This document shows positions 56,352-64,000 of a stretch of DNA of 64,000 nucleotides, piece by piece. The translations under genes and the position numbers were made by a program. The stretch's first letter is position 1. Each line of letters starts with the position of its first letter. Below the pieces are notes generated by a model that worked only from the letters and a program-made list of their open reading frames with translations, did no database searches and was not told the DNA's origin. The DNA comes from a virus, in the IMG/VR virus record IMGVR_UViG_3300028840_005768, positions 1-64,000 of that record. One strand, given 5' to 3'.

Positions 56352-57239
56352 TCACACACCTCCTCTTTGCGACCAGCGTTTACGGGCTCTCCCTCGAACG
56401 GCTTCCTCTTGCTCTCTCACGCTGTTTTCATCAAGATGCATTGCCCACTTCAACGCCGCCATCCAACCGTCTAACGGTGTCTGGCAGCCTTCCGCCGAAA
56501 GAATCAGCGGTCCTTCGCATGGGCGTTGAACTTCAGCTTCAACCGCTTTCACCGGACGCAAATACGCTTGTGGCTGAAATTCCTCAGTGAAGATTGCATC
56601 CAACCGTCCCTGTCGCACCGCTTCGCGATATTGCTTAATGAACGCTGCGACTAATGCCTTGAAGTCCTTTGACGGCATTGTCTTGGCACGTTGGACATAA
56701 TCCCCTCGGAAACGGGTTGGCAGCTTGCTCAGCATGTAACCATTGCTCAAGCAAATCTCACCACGGTCAATCGCCTTCTGAGTCCGCGGATCAAGTTTCA
56801 GTAACCCCAATTGATGCTGGATCCACTGCGGGCTCTTGCTGACCATCACCGCCAGTTCTGCCAAGGTCATATCCGACTTGGTTTTCTGGATGCGCTGCAG
56901 TTGTTTGGCAAACTCGCAAGGCTTCGTATCCGGCCGAATAGCGTTTGCCTGAATCTGTAGCGCAAGCACATCATCATCACTGATGCCGTGCTTGATGATG
57001 GTCGGGATACTTGGCAATCCCAATTCCTTGGCGCACGTCCAGCGCCACATGCCATCAATGACTTCGTACGATTCAAGCCGCCGGGGGCTCGGGCGAGCAG
57101 CAATTGAATTGAGGAATCCTTTGGCCTCAATCGAGTCGCGCATCTCCAGATACACGACGGAATCTCGAAGAACCGGCCTCAGAAGAACCCAGGGTTCAGT
57201 GAGTTGGTCGATAGGTAGATCGCGAAATTGATCATCCAT
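56352..57239 (-). CDS. ParB-like partition/regulatory protein
   Basis: 295 residues from ATG 57239. The ParB N-terminal domain is visible as I-D-Q-L...M-R-D-S-I-E-A-K-G-F, V-I-D-G-M-W-R-W, plus a central helix-turn-helix (T-L-A-E-L-A-V-M-V-S-K-S-P-Q-W). The start at 57239 is chosen because the GTG at 57278 lies upstream of the expected transcription start of promoter 57281-57309. Confidence 0.83.
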   Translation of the reverse strand: MDDQFRDLPIDQLTEPWVLLRPVLRDSVVYLEMRDSIEAKGFLNSIAARPSPRRLESYEVIDGMWRWTCAKELGLPSIPTIIKHGISDDDVLALQIQANAIRPDTKPCEFAKQLQRIQKTKSDMTLAELAVMVSKSPQWIQHQLGLLKLDPRTQKAIDRGEICLSNGYMLSKLPTRFRGDYVQRAKTMPSKDFKALVAAFIKQYREAVRQGRLDAIFTEEFQPQAYLRPVKAVEAEVQRPCEGPLILSAEGCQTPLDGWMAALKWAMHLDENSVREQEEAVRGRARKRWSQRGGV

Positions 57240-57280
57240 CTCACCGCCGGAGAAGAGATTTGCCTGCTCGATACACACAT

Positions 57281-57309
57281 ACTATAGGCGAATCGGTAGA
57301 TTTTACGCC
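57281..57309 (-). promoter_or_regulatory. Type II promoter, copy 1
   Basis: GGCGTAAAA (57309-57301), 14 bp, TATAGT (57286-57281). Identical spacing to 63115-63143. Drives the parB-like gene. Confidence 0.75.
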
Positions 57310-57334
57310 AAACAACGGGGATTTCTTTTAGGGC

Positions 57335-57763
57335 CTATTCAACAGGGACGCGCTGCTCACAGGAGTCGCACTTCTCGCTTGTAACCATCTTCTGTGACCT
57401 CATACAGAAGGCGATCACATCGATGCATTGGCAGCTCTCATGGAGAACGGTTGAATGCATCCGCAACGCGCATGGTGTCCAGACCGGGCGGAAGAGCCAT
57501 GAGTTCTCGCCATCCAGCACGTATCCATCAATCGGCCGGGGTGGCTCCCAGTCATCTGGTCCCCTCTGGTATTCAATCGAACCATCATCGTGAAAGGTTA
57601 CGCGCCCATACCCTGGAGGCAAGGTGAACCGCATCATGGCGAGATGGTTCTCGTGGCTCCCGCCGGAGTAAACGACCCAGCCAGGACCGTTTGGCCTGGG
57701 GCCTGATTCTGCCGTGGGTTGAGATATCGTGGCAGGATGCTGTAGGCAGTCTTTGCATGTCAT
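57335..57763 (-). CDS. Cysteine-rich protein, paralogue of the next gene
   Basis: 142 residues. M-T-C-K-D-C near the start and C-D-S-C-E-Q at the end, with D-D-G-S-I-E-Y-Q-R-G...W-E-P-P-R-P-I-D-G-Y in the middle. The same scheme (pairs of cysteines around W-E-P-P-P-V-P-D-G-Y) occurs in the gene at 57760. Family of unknown function. Confidence 0.65.
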   Translation of the reverse strand: MTCKDCLQHPATISQPTAESGPRPNGPGWVVYSGGSHENHLAMMRFTLPPGYGRVTFHDDGSIEYQRGPDDWEPPRPIDGYVLDGENSWLFRPVWTPCALRMHSTVLHESCQCIDVIAFCMRSQKMVTSEKCDSCEQRVPVE

Positions 57764-58227
57764 GAGTCAATCTCCCGGCAGCTCTGACAGCGTTGACCTT
57801 GAATCTCGCCATGTTGCTTACACTGATAAGTAATCTGAGCTGCGCCGCAGGCTGAGTAAGTGATGTTGCGTATTCGTTGATCACAGACAGGGAGAATGGG
57901 GATGAAGACCCATGCATCCGGGCTTTGCAGATTCTGAGATTTGCGTTGGTATCCATCAGGTACCGGCGGCGGTTCCCAACCTCGCTTTGGAAAAGCAATG
58001 ACTCCATCATCAAGGAGGCGGGGTCGAGCGTGAGTTGTTGGTGGGTTCACAGTTCGCATCTCTACGGTCGTGGAGCCATCACGCACAGAACATTGAGCGC
58101 ACGTCTCTGGCTCGACTCGTTTCTTGTAGGAAGCCGCCCGCTCATTGTGGCAAATGAAGATAATCGTGTGTCCACCTTTGCGGGCCTCCAGCCGTCGTGC
58201 GCAAGGAAGAATCTCGATCTCATTCAT
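57760..58227 (-). CDS. Cysteine-rich protein, paralogue
   Basis: 155 residues from ATG 58227. C-A-Q-C, W-E-P-P-P-V-P-D-G-Y, C-G-A-A-Q-I...C and a final C-Q-S-C. A tandem duplication with 57335 is likely. ATGA overlap between the two. Confidence 0.65.
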   Translation of the reverse strand: MNEIEILPCARRLEARKGGHTIIFICHNERAASYKKRVEPETCAQCSVRDGSTTVEMRTVNPPTTHARPRLLDDGVIAFPKRGWEPPPVPDGYQRKSQNLQSPDAWVFIPILPVCDQRIRNITYSACGAAQITYQCKQHGEIQGQRCQSCREIDS

Positions 58228-58942
58228 TTGGCGTACAACAGTCAGCAAAAGTTGTACTGATTCGGATGATCCAATCACATGATCCCCAATCGGCAATCCT
58301 TGCTTCTGCCCTGGCAATGGCTGCTTCGCAGTAGTTGTCGCATGAAGAGCAGTGGACATGGGCTCCCCAGTAGGGATAAAACATATCGTCGCCCGTGTAG
58401 ATGATGGTTCCTTCACAGGAAATCAGACCGCTGGCCTTGACATAGGAATTGGGCGAGTAGTTTTCGACAGGCAATCGAACCAGACTCCACCGACGATCCT
58501 CGACACCGGGTTTCCCGATTTCCATTCCGTGGATCATGTCGGCCAGGGGGATTGGATCCGGGCTTTGACGTCCGAAGCAATTGGAGTAGACAATAGCTGG
58601 GTAGCTGGCCAATTCGATCTCGACCCCATCTTCCTCATGGAGGAACTCCTCGTCGCAACAGTTGCACCAGGCCTCCGACATGGCCGCTTCGATCTGATCG
58701 ATGGGGCCGGGCGCCCAGAGCCTCAGTTCTTCACTGAAGCTGATGTCGGGGCAGGTCTCGATCAGTTTGTCGCGCACGGCTTGGATATCATCGACTGACC
58801 ATCGATGTGGATCGGACACCTCGTCGAGAGGGTCAATGGGGTCACAGCCATCATCAGGATTCTGGAGGATGTCATTGACATCCCGGATCAGCTGATTCCA
58901 GTCGTCGATAGAGAACGGACGATTGAGGTCGTAGTATGCCAT
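58220..58942 (-). CDS. Hypothetical protein
   Basis: 240 residues, strongly acidic, Cys-rich (C-N-C-C-D, C-S-S-C, A-D-C-C). Not recognised. Confidence 0.6.
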   Translation of the reverse strand: MAYYDLNRPFSIDDWNQLIRDVNDILQNPDDGCDPIDPLDEVSDPHRWSVDDIQAVRDKLIETCPDISFSEELRLWAPGPIDQIEAAMSEAWCNCCDEEFLHEEDGVEIELASYPAIVYSNCFGRQSPDPIPLADMIHGMEIGKPGVEDRRWSLVRLPVENYSPNSYVKASGLISCEGTIIYTGDDMFYPYWGAHVHCSSCDNYCEAAIARAEARIADWGSCDWIIRISTTFADCCTPNE

Positions 58943-58944
58943 GA

Positions 58945-59559
58945 TTACAGGTCGTACTTGATCAAGGCACGATACACCTCCGCTTCAGCCATGGCGTCGT
59001 GGAGCGCGTCGTGCGGTTTGTCGTTGGTGATCCCGAGCTTCTTGCAGAGCGCCCCCAAGCCGACTCGCGGGAAGGGGATCTTCTCGCTGGCGAAGAGTGC
59101 CCTGTCGTTGAGCGCAAGGGCATATCGCATGCCGTCTCTTGCATGCCCGTGGAAGAGATGCTCGAAGAGATCGTCGCCCAACCAGGCCCGGCCGAAAGAC
59201 CGTTCGAATTCCCAGTTGTGGGCGAGCGGCATGAGCTTCTTTGCTTGGGGCAGATCGATCTGCTCAAACCATTCGATGAGGAGATCCGAGACCCGCATGG
59301 CGGAGGGAGCATTGAGCATCAAGTCTTCGAGGTTGAGCCCATGCACCTGTTGAGCACCATGGGCGGCTCGCTCAGGATGCTCGGGCGCCACGTTATGGTA
59401 GAAGACAGGCAGCTCTGGGTGCGGCCTCAAGTCGGAATTCAGCGGGACGAGGGCCACTTGGATGATCTCGTGCCAACCAGCACGGAGGCCAGTTGTCTCA
59501 AAATCGATGGAGACCAGGAGGTGACCATTGAGATGCATCATGCCGGGATGGGTTTTCAT
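58945..59559 (-). CDS. DnaQ-like DEDDh exonuclease
   Basis: 204 residues. S-I-D-F-E-T-T-G-L (Exo I), A-H-N-W-E-F-E (Exo II) and H-D-A-L-H-D-A (Exo III) are complete. It lies between dNMP kinase and unknown genes of the replication cluster; likely DNA proofreading or RNA/DNA end trimming. Confidence 0.9.
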   Translation of the reverse strand: MKTHPGMMHLNGHLLVSIDFETTGLRAGWHEIIQVALVPLNSDLRPHPELPVFYHNVAPEHPERAAHGAQQVHGLNLEDLMLNAPSAMRVSDLLIEWFEQIDLPQAKKLMPLAHNWEFERSFGRAWLGDDLFEHLFHGHARDGMRYALALNDRALFASEKIPFPRVGLGALCKKLGITNDKPHDALHDAMAEAEVYRALIKYDL

Positions 59560-60281
59560 GCGGCATTCTCCGTAGAGGTGAGGCCGGCTTGAGCAAAGAT
59601 ACGCTGGATGGCTGCTTTGTCAGGTAGCTCCTGAACTGCTAGAGCGGCTTGAATTTCGACCGGCTCACGCTGCAGGAGATGCAAACCTTGACCTTGCACA
59701 ATATGCTGAGCGTACTGATCAGCCCATTGCTTGAGATTCTCGATCCCGTCAACCCCTTCGGGTCGATCGCCGATCACGTTATCCCAGCTGGTGCAATGGA
59801 TGAGCGCCAAGTCGGCGACAGTCATCTTAGGCCCATAGCCATTGCGCACAATCTTGATCAGGTGGCCACCGACCTGGTGAATGGCTTCCATCTCGTTGGG
59901 AAAGCGCACATCAGAAATCACCATGACATCAAGATCAAAGTCTGTCTTCAGCAGGTAGTCCACCCAGGTCCCACTGTAGACTTGGTTGCGCACCGCTTTC
60001 GTGCCGAAATCGACCCACACTTCAACGGGTGTCTTACCAAGGACTGGCAGCACAACATCACGTTCGTGCTCATGGGCAGGATCATTGTAGTAGGCCTCAT
60101 TTCCTAGCCCAGCCCAACCATAGAGTTCATGTGTGATCTCTTTGAGCTTCGTAGCAAAGCTCTTTCGTGCAACCCTGAGTTCAGGGTTAAATCGGTAGAG
60201 ACTTTGCAGAAGCGCATTGGCGAAGGTGTCCTTGCCAGTCCGCGAATAGTGGCCTAGTCCAATGATGATGGGTTGACTCAT
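59556..60281 (-). CDS. Deoxynucleoside-monophosphate kinase-like protein
   Basis: 241 residues. P-loop G-H-Y-S-R-T-G-K-D-T-F (10-20), V-I-S-D-V-R-F-P-N-E as the acidic strand, and W-V-D-F-G-T-K, matching T4 gp1-type dNMP kinases. It provides dNDPs for phage DNA synthesis. Confidence 0.85.
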   Translation of the reverse strand: MSQPIIIGLGHYSRTGKDTFANALLQSLYRFNPELRVARKSFATKLKEITHELYGWAGLGNEAYYNDPAHEHERDVVLPVLGKTPVEVWVDFGTKAVRNQVYSGTWVDYLLKTDFDLDVMVISDVRFPNEMEAIHQVGGHLIKIVRNGYGPKMTVADLALIHCTSWDNVIGDRPEGVDGIENLKQWADQYAQHIVQGQGLHLLQREPVEIQAALAVQELPDKAAIQRIFAQAGLTSTENAA

Positions 60282-60330
60282 GCAGTGTGCCTTTCAAAGG
60301 TCAAAGGTGTCGTAACATCAGGGCACAAGA

Positions 60331-63051
60331 TCAGGGCTCTTCTTGGCGTAGTCTCCCGTCGATGCAGATATAGGGTATGGCCCTTTTCGAGACAGTGACC
60401 GGTTCCAAAGAGATGTTGCCAATGAACTTCTTATTGTCGGTACCTGCCCCTGACGGTAAATCAGAAGGCAGTTCTCGGGAGACTTTGATCTTACTCCACC
60501 GACTCTTCTCGTCATTATCGAGCCACCTATGAAAGCGTTCGAAGAATTCGGTGAAAAGGACCTTATGCCCCGGTGCCAAATGACACTCGTCACGAAGGAA
60601 TATCTCAAGAGCTGACCGACTCAAATCTTCCGATCGTTTCTTCTTGTGTGTATCCACCACGGGTAACCGTAATCGACCGTGAACTTGCGGCAACTCCATG
60701 TTCATGAGGGTGTACATGAAGTGAGGCGCCTCCTCCTCAAGACGTGCTGTTAGGATTGACTTCGGAATATCTTCGATGAGGTCAGGTACCTCAACGACAG
60801 TGATTCGTGTATCCCCTGGGAATATGGGGCAGGCACCTTGCTCATTTGCACACATGATGAAGTGCAAACTGTTAGGTTGCTTGTAGGCATCCGTTCGCAT
60901 GCGCCGGATCCAAATATCGCGGCTTGTTACCCAATCCTTGATGCGGTTGTATGCTTGCGGGTCCTGAGAAATTGTCTTCTCTTCAATGACGGCGAGGACA
61001 CCGTTAGCCAATTCGCCATTGAAGTCATTGTTGTTTGTGAGGGCTCGATCAGCGCGAACAACACCCCCAGTCACCAGGAGACTGATTGCCTCGTGCAGGA
61101 TCGATTTCCCGCAATTCTGAGAGCCGAAGAGAAAAAGGAAAGGCAATGGTTCGAATGGATCACGTAGGCAGCATGCAATCCAGGCTAAACCATACTGTGC
61201 GCCAGTACGGATGTTCGCCTTTTGTGCCCATTCCAGATCCTTCAGCGCGTTCGTCAAGTCACAGAAGCAATGCTGGAGGATACGATCCCAATGCGGATGC
61301 TTTACGTTTGCTTCGTCCAACTGTTGTGGCGGTTTATGGCGAAACTGCGGACTGTTGAAATTCCATCGCCGGCCACCAGGTTCTTCAGATTGAAAAGGCA
61401 TGCTGACAAGTTCCCACGGTTTACCGACGCAATCGCCGAGGATCATTTCTGCTTCGGTTTTCGGGTGCCCACACTGTTGCAACCAGTTCTTACATTCGGT
61501 AAGCCCGCACCGAGTCCATGGCCCCTTGCTCGAACGAATGAACCATCCAGCCAAGTCTCCTGTCGTAGTGACCAAACGACGGAGATCATTGTCATATTCA
61601 GCGGCTCCCTGCGTATCTTCTGTCGCATCCGTGCGAATGCTAAAAACCTTTTCCCACCAACCACCGCGGATTTCCGCCCAACCAGAATCTGGTTTTGCGT
61701 CACTATCCTCACGCTTAATACGCATGACTAACCGACCATCCTTTTGAGTTCGGACAGTGGTTTGGCGTTCAAGGAATTTGCCATCGAGGTCGATCTTTTC
61801 GCCAAGCGCTTCGGCGACCTTGAGTGCGGGTTCAGCACCTTCGAACTGAAAGCCTTTATTGTCGGCCAATTCTGCGCCGCCCATGACGCGGGCAGCCATC
61901 TTTAGGTCCGGGTCATGGTTGAAGTAGCATGTCGTCCATCCTTCGCCGTCCTGCTCCCATGTTTCTGCTTCCGAGATGCCAGGACTGAAGCGGTAAACTT
62001 TCCAAGCTCCATCTGGCAAGGGGAACATGAAACAGTTTGGTGTTGCTGGATCTGAACCGGGTGAGTTGGTTTTGAAGAAGCCGCGAAGGGCCAACGCATC
62101 ACGAGATTCATCCATCAACCTCTGCAGGGCGACGGTATGCGTTTGGACCAGGTGATGGTCTGAGACCCAGACCGTAGAGAAACCGCTACCGGCCAGCTCG
62201 TCGATGATCGCCTTGTGGGTAGCATCAAGTGGGACGTTGAGGCGCGCAGCCGCAAGGATGTCGAAAGGATCCTGGGCCTCGTCGCCGAGCCCGGGAAGTC
62301 GGACTTTATGGCGGCGACGAGTAACGACCTCGATGTGATCCTTCCAGTTGGCGGGAAGAAGCTCCGCAGTGAGAATCTGCTCCGCTGGCTTGAGAAGCTC
62401 CAACCCGCGATTGTCCAGGGTCATCTTGCGGTGCCAGATCCACATGACCCCACCGCAGCAATCGATCTGGGAGGCGAAGTCGAACCCCGTCTCTGAAGAC
62501 ATCATTCCCAGAATGCATCGCGCCAGGGCGGCATGCTCGGTGTGATTGGCGGTCGGAATGGCATCGAGATGCACGTAGAGGTGGATTCCCTTCCCACCAG
62601 TCGACCGGCGCACCTCAACGTAGGGGCGCCCCTCTGCAGCTCGGCGGACTTCCTTGAGCTTCTCTTCGTCAATTCCGACACCAACGGCATGAGTGGTAAG
62701 AGCGTCAAAATCGAACCCAAGCCACCGACTGCACTGATTCTTCCAATCCCACCCTGTGGTCCCAATCCCCTCCGCGTGCTTCTCAAGGGGCCAGGAGAGC
62801 TTGTAGTCCTTGAATTCAGGTTTATCCCAGGCCTTCTTGGGGATGCGTAGATTCCACCACTGCTGAACCCCATCGGTCCAGGTAGCTCGCTTCCCAGCCA
62901 CAGGTTCACCATCTCCAGCCGCCACATTGACTTGGGTCTCCAGTGCGGTCCCGTAAGCCAGGTACCGGTCCAGCAAGTCTTGCCCCGGGTGCTGCTCGCG
63001 GTGGGCGGCAAGGAAATCGACAATGGCAGCCGTCACAAGCTTCTTGGCCAT
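60331..63051 (-). CDS. AEP-type primase fused to SF3 (D5) helicase
   Basis: 906 residues. The N-terminal primase-polymerase domain shows L-G-F-D114-F-D116 and the S-T-G-G-K-G-I-H motif (150-157). After about 450 residues of linker, the SF3 helicase has Walker A G-S-Q-N-C-G-K-S (643-650), Walker B L-A-V-I-E-E-K (686-692), and a D5_N-like region. It starts replication by priming and unwinding. GAGGAG precedes ATG 63051; promoter 63115-63143. Confidence 0.9.
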   Translation of the reverse strand: MAKKLVTAAIVDFLAAHREQHPGQDLLDRYLAYGTALETQVNVAAGDGEPVAGKRATWTDGVQQWWNLRIPKKAWDKPEFKDYKLSWPLEKHAEGIGTTGWDWKNQCSRWLGFDFDALTTHAVGVGIDEEKLKEVRRAAEGRPYVEVRRSTGGKGIHLYVHLDAIPTANHTEHAALARCILGMMSSETGFDFASQIDCCGGVMWIWHRKMTLDNRGLELLKPAEQILTAELLPANWKDHIEVVTRRRHKVRLPGLGDEAQDPFDILAAARLNVPLDATHKAIIDELAGSGFSTVWVSDHHLVQTHTVALQRLMDESRDALALRGFFKTNSPGSDPATPNCFMFPLPDGAWKVYRFSPGISEAETWEQDGEGWTTCYFNHDPDLKMAARVMGGAELADNKGFQFEGAEPALKVAEALGEKIDLDGKFLERQTTVRTQKDGRLVMRIKREDSDAKPDSGWAEIRGGWWEKVFSIRTDATEDTQGAAEYDNDLRRLVTTTGDLAGWFIRSSKGPWTRCGLTECKNWLQQCGHPKTEAEMILGDCVGKPWELVSMPFQSEEPGGRRWNFNSPQFRHKPPQQLDEANVKHPHWDRILQHCFCDLTNALKDLEWAQKANIRTGAQYGLAWIACCLRDPFEPLPFLFLFGSQNCGKSILHEAISLLVTGGVVRADRALTNNNDFNGELANGVLAVIEEKTISQDPQAYNRIKDWVTSRDIWIRRMRTDAYKQPNSLHFIMCANEQGACPIFPGDTRITVVEVPDLIEDIPKSILTARLEEEAPHFMYTLMNMELPQVHGRLRLPVVDTHKKKRSEDLSRSALEIFLRDECHLAPGHKVLFTEFFERFHRWLDNDEKSRWSKIKVSRELPSDLPSGAGTDNKKFIGNISLEPVTVSKRAIPYICIDGRLRQEEP

Positions 63052-63114
63052 AGGTACTCCTCAGGGAATGCCAGACGCAGAAAGCGTCAGAAGAGGCATG
63101 GTCGATACGTCCAT

Positions 63115-63143
63115 ACTATAGGCAAGCTGGCAGGTTTTACGCC
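63115..63143 (-). promoter_or_regulatory. Type II promoter, copy 2
   Basis: GGCGTAAAA (63143-63135), 14 bp, TATAGT (63120-63115). Drives the primase-helicase gene with a leader of about 60 nt. Confidence 0.75.
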
Positions 63144-63159
63144 GTTCTTTTGGATTTAT

Positions 63160-63202
63160 GAACAAAACACCCGACCCGGCCCTTGAGGACGGATCGGGTG
63201 TT
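63160..63202 (-). terminator. Terminator of the virion operon
   Basis: AACACCCGA (63202-63194 on minus) / TCGGGTGTT (63174-63166) stem, then TTGTT. It separates the virion gene from the early replication operon. Confidence 0.88.
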
Positions 63203-63207
63203 CTCGT

Positions 63208-64000
63208 TTACGAACCCTTCAAGAACGCAGTTCCTGCCCCCATCTTCCCGCCGTCGCCATCGTAGCGGAAGTCGAACTCCTTCCCGTCAGGCTGCTCCGA
63301 ATTGCCGAACTGGGCATTGTCTCCATCCACCACAAGTTTCTTCGCCTGGTTCACCTTCTTGAAGAAACTAGCCAGTGGCGCACTGGCATCATTGTTCTGG
63401 GAATCCACGACCATGGTGTCATGTAAATCGATCGTGAACGGCTTTCCAGCGGGCAATCCCAGCAACTCCGGCGGCTCGAGCGGATCAACATAGTTGAGCG
63501 TCAAGTCCGGGTCAGGCGCCTCAGCGACCACCAGCTCCGCGTAGGTCGACGTGAGAATGACGTTCTGAGGCGTGAAGTCCAAGTCGCTTGGTGAACGATC
63601 GCCCCAGTCGGCGTGGCCTTTGAACAAGACATTCGGCCCGCCGACCCAGACGACGCCACTGCCCCAATCCGACAAGTCCGTGAACCCGATTGGCAGCTGA
63701 CCTGTGGCATTCTGGCCGATACCGTCGCCCCCTGCCAACCCTGCTTCCTGCTCCTCCGTTGTCGGAAACTCCCAATCCGCGCTCACCTGGCTCGGCCAGA
63801 AGAACTTATACGCCTCCATGGTCCCCGCCTTCACTGGTGTCCGCACGATGAAGTCGATCGTCTGATTCGCCGAATTGTAGTTTGCCTGCTCGACGATGGT
63901 CTTGACCGAACTGGTCGCCACGTACGCCTGGGACCCGAAATCCAGAGTCACCGTGTCGAACGTCTCAAGATTCAGCTTCTGGAGGAACGTCGTGAAGCGA
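63208..64000 (-). CDS. Virion structural protein, 5' end beyond the window
   Basis: The frame is open to the window edge (F-L-Q-K-L-N-L-E-T-F-D-T precedes residue V-T-L-D-F-G), so the gene starts to the right. About 264 residues are visible. Beta-rich, Gly/Asn/Asp-rich, no enzyme motifs; the composition resembles phage head/tail or decoration proteins. Confidence in the virion assignment is moderate. Confidence 0.5.
   Translation of the reverse strand, partial: RFTTFLQKLNLETFDTVTLDFGSQAYVATSSVKTIVEQANYNSANQTIDFIVRTPVKAGTMEAYKFFWPSQVSADWEFPTTEEQEAGLAGGDGIGQNATGQLPIGFTDLSDWGSGVVWVGGPNVLFKGHADWGDRSPSDLDFTPQNVILTSTYAELVVAEAPDPDLTLNYVDPLEPPELLGLPAGKPFTIDLHDTMVVDSQNNDASAPLASFFKKVNQAKKLVVDGDNAQFGNSEQPDGKEFDFRYDGDGGKMGAGTAFLKGS

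Overview
The window looks like most of the early/replicative and accessory part of a large temperate bacteriophage (or phage-derived plasmid or prophage) of a planctomycete, probably near the Gemmata group. The phage assignment rests on tightly packed small genes with ATGA start/stop overlaps, a family A DNA polymerase, an AEP-type primase fused to an SF3 helicase, an SNF2 helicase, phage DNA and RNA ligases, a dNMP kinase, two ParB-like proteins, HNH endonucleases, an integrase, phage-encoded tRNAs and tmRNA, and the start of a virion protein gene at the right edge. The planctomycete assignment rests on 7-bp GGGAGCC-type simple repeats and on protein families that I recall mainly from planctomycete phages. 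It is inference and was not checked by any search.

Layout. 1-221: heptamer repeats. 222-4104 (+): eight genes (M28/M42-like peptidase, small zinc-ribbon proteins, a DUF7227-like protein), with a three-way-junction leader at 2752-2820 and a terminator at 4129-4159. 4160-4721: non-coding repeats. 4722-21094 (-): a long run of small accessory genes containing a shortened, frameshifted major-capsid homologue, a Toprim/Spo11-like protein, a XerC-like recombinase, a GHKL ATPase, a complete tmRNA at 11799-12150, an extremely acidic protein and an ECF-type sigma factor. 21095-23483: integration module (operator-like repeats, integrase on +, excisionase-like protein on -, one small membrane protein on +). 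23461-41262 (-): more accessory and nucleic-acid genes (methyltransferase, MazG, radical-SAM-like protein, cysteine desulfurase, RecB-like nuclease, RNA ligase, SEC-C protein), with a very unusual array at 39832-40674. 41459-63051 (-): replication and expression (DNA ligase, sigma-70-like factor, polymerase, tRNA-Thr, tRNA-Asn, ParB-like proteins, phosphoesterase, serine protease, helicase, exonuclease, dNMP kinase, primase-helicase). 63160-64000: terminator and the 3' end of a virion gene that continues to the right.

Expression. Three promoter types can be read directly. Type I is TTGACA-N17-TATACT with a conserved TTACGCC block; some of these lie so close to the ATG that the mRNA must be leaderless. 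Type II is GGCGTAAAA-N14-TATAGT (two copies, before a parB-like gene and the primase gene). Type III is CCAACCG...TTCGGAGAT.CTAAGATG (three copies). The element encodes two sigma factors of its own, so dedicated promoter classes are plausible.

The strongest candidate for an undescribed system is at 39832-40674. Five copies of a 69-75 nt double-hairpin module alternate with non-identical spacers. Nearly every spacer is a run of pentamers of the form GAYNN, so a trinucleotide recurs every 5 nt, 10 to 17 times. Wobble-type substitutions keep the hairpins paired in the plus-strand RNA but not in the minus-strand RNA, although the flanking genes are on the minus strand.
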